Shown: piece by piece, positions 60,749-64,000 of the stretch | How positions within the stretch are numbered: the stretch's first letter is position 1 | How the letters are laid out: every line of letters starts with the position of its first letter | Origin: CAZJTL01 sp964548905 | GTDB lineage: Bacteria > Cyanobacteriota > Cyanobacteriia > Cyanobacteriales > Xenococcaceae | Assembly (NCBI GenBank): GCA_964548905.1 | Contig: CAZJTL010000002.1 | Span: 1-64,000, forward strand | Direction: 5' to 3' | DNA length: 64,000 nt | Made by a program: the position numbers and the translations under genes | Notes under the pieces: generated by a model | Seen by the model: the letters and a program-made list of their open reading frames with translations, nothing else | What the model was told of the DNA's origin: nothing | Databases searched by the model: none

Positions 60749-63187
60749 TTGCCAGCTTGGGGAAAGTTAGTCGTCATCAAATTCAATGGAGATTTGCACG
60801 AGCGAGGATTTCTAGTCAATCTAGAACTAGGACTTGAAGGCAAACTTCCTTATGCAGGTGCATCTGGAGCCTTACCTGCGGCACCAAGTTTAATCTCTAC
60901 GTTGGAGCAATGGCAACAACAATATCGTTGTCTTGGTTTGACAAACAGAATTAAACCACAAGAAATTATCTATGGTGGCACGATCGATGCAGTGGAAAAA
61001 CTGCTGCAACTAAGCTATAAACTGGGAGAAGAACTGAAAAATTGGCTAGAGTCAGATTCTTTTCGAGCGATCGATAAATTATTAAGAGAAGAATTAAATC
61101 GGCACGAATCAATTAGAATTTTGTTACGTGCAGAAGATCGTAGATTGCATAAGCTTCCCTGGCATTTATGGGATTTTTTAGAGCGTTATCCACAAGCTGA
61201 ATTGGCTTTTGGTACTTCAAGCTTCAAACAAGTCAATTCACCTAAAAAAGTGACTAGCCAACCCAAGGTTAGAATTTTAGCAGTTATAGGTGACAGCCAA
61301 GATATCGATACAGAAGCCGATCTTAAATTACTACAAGCTTTACCCGATACAGAAGTGGCATTGTTAGTAGAACCAAATCGTCAAGAATTGAATTATTTAT
61401 TGTGGGAAAAACCTTGGGATTTGCTGTTTTTTGCTGGACATAGCCAAACAGAGAGAAGTAAAGGCAGAATTTATCTCAATGCTGAAGATAGTTTGACGAT
61501 CGAAGAGTTGAAGTATGGACTCAATCAAGCGATCGCTCAAGGGTTGCAAATAGCAATTTTTAATTCCTGCGATGGTTTGGGTTTAGCTAATCAACTGGAG
61601 CAACTGCAACTCCCACAAATTATTGTCATGCGCGAACCAATACCCGATCGCGTAGCTCAAGAGTTTTTAAAAAATTTTCTGGGAGCCTTTGCTAGTGGAG
61701 ACTCTCTCTACTTTGCTACCAGAATTGCCAGAGAAAAACTACAGGGATGGGAAAACCGTTTTCCTTGCGCCAGTTGGCTCCCAATCATCTATCAAAATCC
61801 AGCCACTATCCCACCTTCTTGGCAAAATTTACGGGGAGAGACTGAGGGATCAGAGGGAGCAGGGGAGACTAGGAGAGGGAGAGAGAGAGTAGCGCAGTTT
61901 TCTTGGTTGGAGATGCGACGGAAATTGAGACAACTTTTGTCTCGATGGCAATGGAGTAGTTTATTAGGTATTTTCTTAGTTTGTTTGCTCGTCAGCAATG
62001 TTTTGTTAGGAGTGCGATCGCTAGGAGTTTTACAAAATTGGGAATCGATCGCCTTCGATCGCTTGATGCAATGGCGACAGAGTGAACCTCCCGATCGCCG
62101 TATCTTGGTAGTCACAATTGATGAAGCTGACATCGCTTACCAGCAGAAAATGGGAATGTCCATGCAAGGTTCTCTTGCTGATGAAGCTTTGACACAATTA
62201 TTACAGATAATTTTACCTTACCAACCACGAGCGATCGGTGTAGATATCTATCACGATCGTCCTTTTTCTCCATCCTTAGCTAATTTAATTGCTCGAACAC
62301 CGCAATTAATTGGGGTTTGTCAAGCTCACAACCCAGTAAGCGATTCGATCAGCATTAAACCAGCCTCAAATTTAGCGATTACCCAAGTAGGATTTAGCGA
62401 TTTTCCTTACGATCCAGACAATGTAATTCGCCGTCAGTTCCTTGGTATGACTCCAGACCAATTTTGTCAAACCGATCGCTCTTTCAGTTTACAGCTAGCT
62501 TTAGCTTATTTACAGGAATATCCCCGCCAAATGACCTCAGAGGGACTAAAAATCGGTGATGTATTGCTGAAAAAGTTGACTACAAATGCTGGTGGCTATC
62601 AATTACCAGAAACAGAAACTCAAGGCTATCAAATTCTGATTAATTATCGTTCTTCTCCTCCAGCAACCATTCCCCTCAGAGAGATACTGAGCTACCTTAA
62701 TAACCAGCAAATCGAACAGATGGTTCGCGATCGCGTTGTTTTAGTTGGGATCGATCTTCCCAATCAAGATAGACATGATACTCCTTTTAGTCATAATCGG
62801 CTCTCTTTACGATTACCAGGAGTTCTCGTTCATGCTCATCAAGTCAGTCAAATAATTAGTGCTGTTATCGATAAACGAAAGTTATTGCATTGGCTGCCTG
62901 AGTGGTTAGAATCGGGATGGATATTATTGTGGTCTTTTGTCGCAGGTACAATTTTCTATTGTGGCAATTTAATCTACAATCGTTGGCAAAAATGTATTTA
63001 TTTACTCACAACAGTTGCTACAGCTTCGATCTCTTTGCATTTATGCTGTTATCTTATTCTCTGTCAAGGAATTTGGATTCCTTCAGTACCAGCGATACTA
63101 GCATTTGCACTTACAGCAGTCGCGATCGCCTACAATCCTTTAACTATTAACATTAAGAAAAAAATTCCTAAAATTAATAAAATTTAA
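60749..63187 (+). CDS. CHAT (caspase-like) protease fused to CHASE2 sensor and three membrane helices
   Basis: 812 residues. Start is TTG at 60749 with GAGGG 8 bases upstream; the N-terminus WGKLVVIKFNGDLHERGF is typical of this family. CHAT domain to about residue 350, with catalytic His231 (FFAGHSQT) and Cys274 (FNSCDGLGL). Near residue 395-415 lies the first membrane helix, then CHASE2 (AFDRLMQWRQSEPPDRRILVVTIDEADIAY ... RAIGVDIYHDRP) facing outside, and two to three membrane helices at the C-terminus. The plan is an outside sensor coupled to an inside protease. A ~35-residue insert of Gly/Glu/Arg (GETEGSEGAGETRRGRERV) sits before the first helix and is encoded by GGGAGCAGGGGAGA heptamer-like DNA. 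Confidence 0.92.
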   Translation: MPAWGKLVVIKFNGDLHERGFLVNLELGLEGKLPYAGASGALPAAPSLISTLEQWQQQYRCLGLTNRIKPQEIIYGGTIDAVEKLLQLSYKLGEELKNWLESDSFRAIDKLLREELNRHESIRILLRAEDRRLHKLPWHLWDFLERYPQAELAFGTSSFKQVNSPKKVTSQPKVRILAVIGDSQDIDTEADLKLLQALPDTEVALLVEPNRQELNYLLWEKPWDLLFFAGHSQTERSKGRIYLNAEDSLTIEELKYGLNQAIAQGLQIAIFNSCDGLGLANQLEQLQLPQIIVMREPIPDRVAQEFLKNFLGAFASGDSLYFATRIAREKLQGWENRFPCASWLPIIYQNPATIPPSWQNLRGETEGSEGAGETRRGRERVAQFSWLEMRRKLRQLLSRWQWSSLLGIFLVCLLVSNVLLGVRSLGVLQNWESIAFDRLMQWRQSEPPDRRILVVTIDEADIAYQQKMGMSMQGSLADEALTQLLQIILPYQPRAIGVDIYHDRPFSPSLANLIARTPQLIGVCQAHNPVSDSISIKPASNLAITQVGFSDFPYDPDNVIRRQFLGMTPDQFCQTDRSFSLQLALAYLQEYPRQMTSEGLKIGDVLLKKLTTNAGGYQLPETETQGYQILINYRSSPPATIPLREILSYLNNQQIEQMVRDRVVLVGIDLPNQDRHDTPFSHNRLSLRLPGVLVHAHQVSQIISAVIDKRKLLHWLPEWLESGWILLWSFVAGTIFYCGNLIYNRWQKCIYLLTTVATASISLHLCCYLILCQGIWIPSVPAILAFALTAVAIAYNPLTINIKKKIPKINKI

Positions 63188-63681
63188 ACCTGCAAAGCTT
63201 TCTGAAATCGCTGCCAAAGTGAATTCAAAGATTGCTTGAACTGATATTTAAGTTGCCAGTTTTGAAAAGCTCGATCGTATTCTTCCCCTTCGCATTGCCA
63301 AGTTTTCCAAGCGTTATTTGCTAATAGTAATCCCCACAATAATAAAATGTACAGTGACCAGGAAATAGTACCAGCAGTTAACAAATTAATTGAGACGAAA
63401 AAAGTATTAACTAGGAAATATTTAAAAGCTTTTTGTTTTAGCTTTTGTTGGCGATAGGAGTTAAAAGCTAACTGTTCTTGTTTTACCTGTTGATTAACCA
63501 GCCATTCTTGTTCTGCTGCTTGCAAACATTCCGCATCAATTCCTATCTCGCTGGCAATTTCTTCTAGTTGCTGGCGCGAAATTAGTCCATCATCATCTTG
63601 ACGAGCGATCGCCAGATGCAGGATTTGTTGCATCTGTTCTTGATTGTAGAATTCGGGCATCTGTCCAAAAGAAGCTGACAT
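63184..63681 (-). CDS. 2TM-domain protein
   Basis: About 165 residues from the ATG at 63681 (frame open to 63744). N-terminal helical part (QMQQILHLAIARQDDDGLISRQQLEEIASEIGI) followed by two adjacent membrane helices (about FLVNTFFVSINLLTAGTIS and WSLYILLLWGLLLA) and a basic C-terminal tail. Matches the 2TM domain seen in cyanobacteria, occasionally with kinases; function unknown. Its stop overlaps the end of the convergent CHAT-CHASE2 gene by 4 bases. Confidence 0.8.
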   Translation of the reverse strand: MSASFGQMPEFYNQEQMQQILHLAIARQDDDGLISRQQLEEIASEIGIDAECLQAAEQEWLVNQQVKQEQLAFNSYRQQKLKQKAFKYFLVNTFFVSINLLTAGTISWSLYILLLWGLLLANNAWKTWQCEGEEYDRAFQNWQLKYQFKQSLNSLWQRFQKALQV

Positions 63682-63859
63682 AGACAACAAAAAGCTCACT
63701 AACTTTATTATGCCCGATTTATGCGATTGCCGAACCGTAATCACGAGGACGGTTTTTACTCTAACAACTGGGATTAATTTCTTTTCAGTAACTCGTTACA
63801 ATTTGTTTCATATAAAAGCATAATTAACATTACCGCCGATTATAATTGGAGGTTGCCCG

Positions 63860-64000
63860 ATGAACGGCAATATCAGGATTGGGACTTTATTTGGTATCCC
63901 TTTTTATGTAAATCCATCTTGGTTTTTTGTCTTAGGTTTAGTTACCTTGAGCTATGGAGCTGAATTAGCTCATTTTCCTCAATTAGTCGGCATTTTACCG
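63860..64000 (+). CDS. Site-2 protease family (M50) metalloprotease, 5' part
   Basis: Starts at ATG 63860 with GGAGG at 63848-63852 and runs off the right edge. The 47 visible residues, MNGNIRIGTLFGIPFYVNPSW and then a membrane helix, are typical of cyanobacterial Rip/SpoIVFB-like intramembrane proteases. The HExxH site would lie beyond the window. Confidence 0.8.
   Translation, partial: MNGNIRIGTLFGIPFYVNPSWFFVLGLVTLSYGAELAHFPQLVGILP

Overview
The window is a chromosomal segment of a cyanobacterium. Evidence: carboxysome genes (ccmM end, ccmN), form IB Rubisco (rbcL-rbcX-rbcS), an allophycocyanin core operon (apcE, apcA, apcB, apcC), nblA, a photosystem II assembly gene cluster, a group 2 sigma factor, DUF1822/DUF928/CHAT-CHASE2 genes and very frequent HIP1 octamers (GCGATCGC) in AT-rich DNA. 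Gene content and the many heptanucleotide repeats suggest a large-genome coccoid or pleurocapsalean type, but the species cannot be fixed from sequence alone. It is a draft assembly: two 100-N placeholder gaps (512-611 and 6884-6983) both sit inside intragenic repeats.

Layout. 1-4.8 kb, plus strand: carbon fixation (ccmM-ccmN, rbcL-rbcX-rbcS, then a terminator). 4.8-12.4 kb, minus strand: a giant coiled-coil/actin-like ATPase protein, a Wzc-type polysaccharide co-polymerase/kinase and a DegT sugar aminotransferase. 12.5-18.9 kb: Uma2 nuclease, a protease-WD40 fusion, a membrane protein, anmK, a small unknown and a Ser/Thr kinase. 19-22.7 kb, minus: decayed TnpB, SMR-like protein with a PLP decarboxylase, a universal stress protein and nblA. 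23.2-31.3 kb: RNA-binding protein, rpiA, pyrH-frr, redoxin, hydrolase, RecB-like nuclease, two small lipoproteins and a PKHD hydroxylase.

31.4-39.3 kb, minus: a run of nine genes in the order of Synechocystis slr0144-slr0152 (Pap operon, implicated in photosystem II assembly), preceded by two paralogous pentapeptide-repeat genes. One member looks like a phycobiliprotein that keeps the bilin-attachment Cys motif. 40.1-45.2 kb, plus: group 2 sigma factor, ACP-oxoamine synthase fusion, glutaredoxin plus glutathione synthetase, DUF2499 protein. 45.5-51.5 kb: apcE, apcA-apcB-apcC and ftsW. 51.6-57.2 kb, minus: a frameshifted unknown, accD, DUF2007, prepilin peptidase, a small unknown, leuB and rnc. 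57.5-63.2 kb, plus: a cassette of diverged sigma-like protein, DUF1822, DUF928 and CHAT-CHASE2 caspase-like sensor, the best candidate for an undescribed system. The window ends in a site-2 protease gene.

A pervasive second layer is a large set of tandem repeats that all share a 7-bp period (for example GGGGTTA, AGAAGGC, CTACTTG, CATGAAC, CAGGGAG, TAATGAG). They fill many intergenic regions and in several places supply the stop codon, and once the start codon, of the neighbouring gene.
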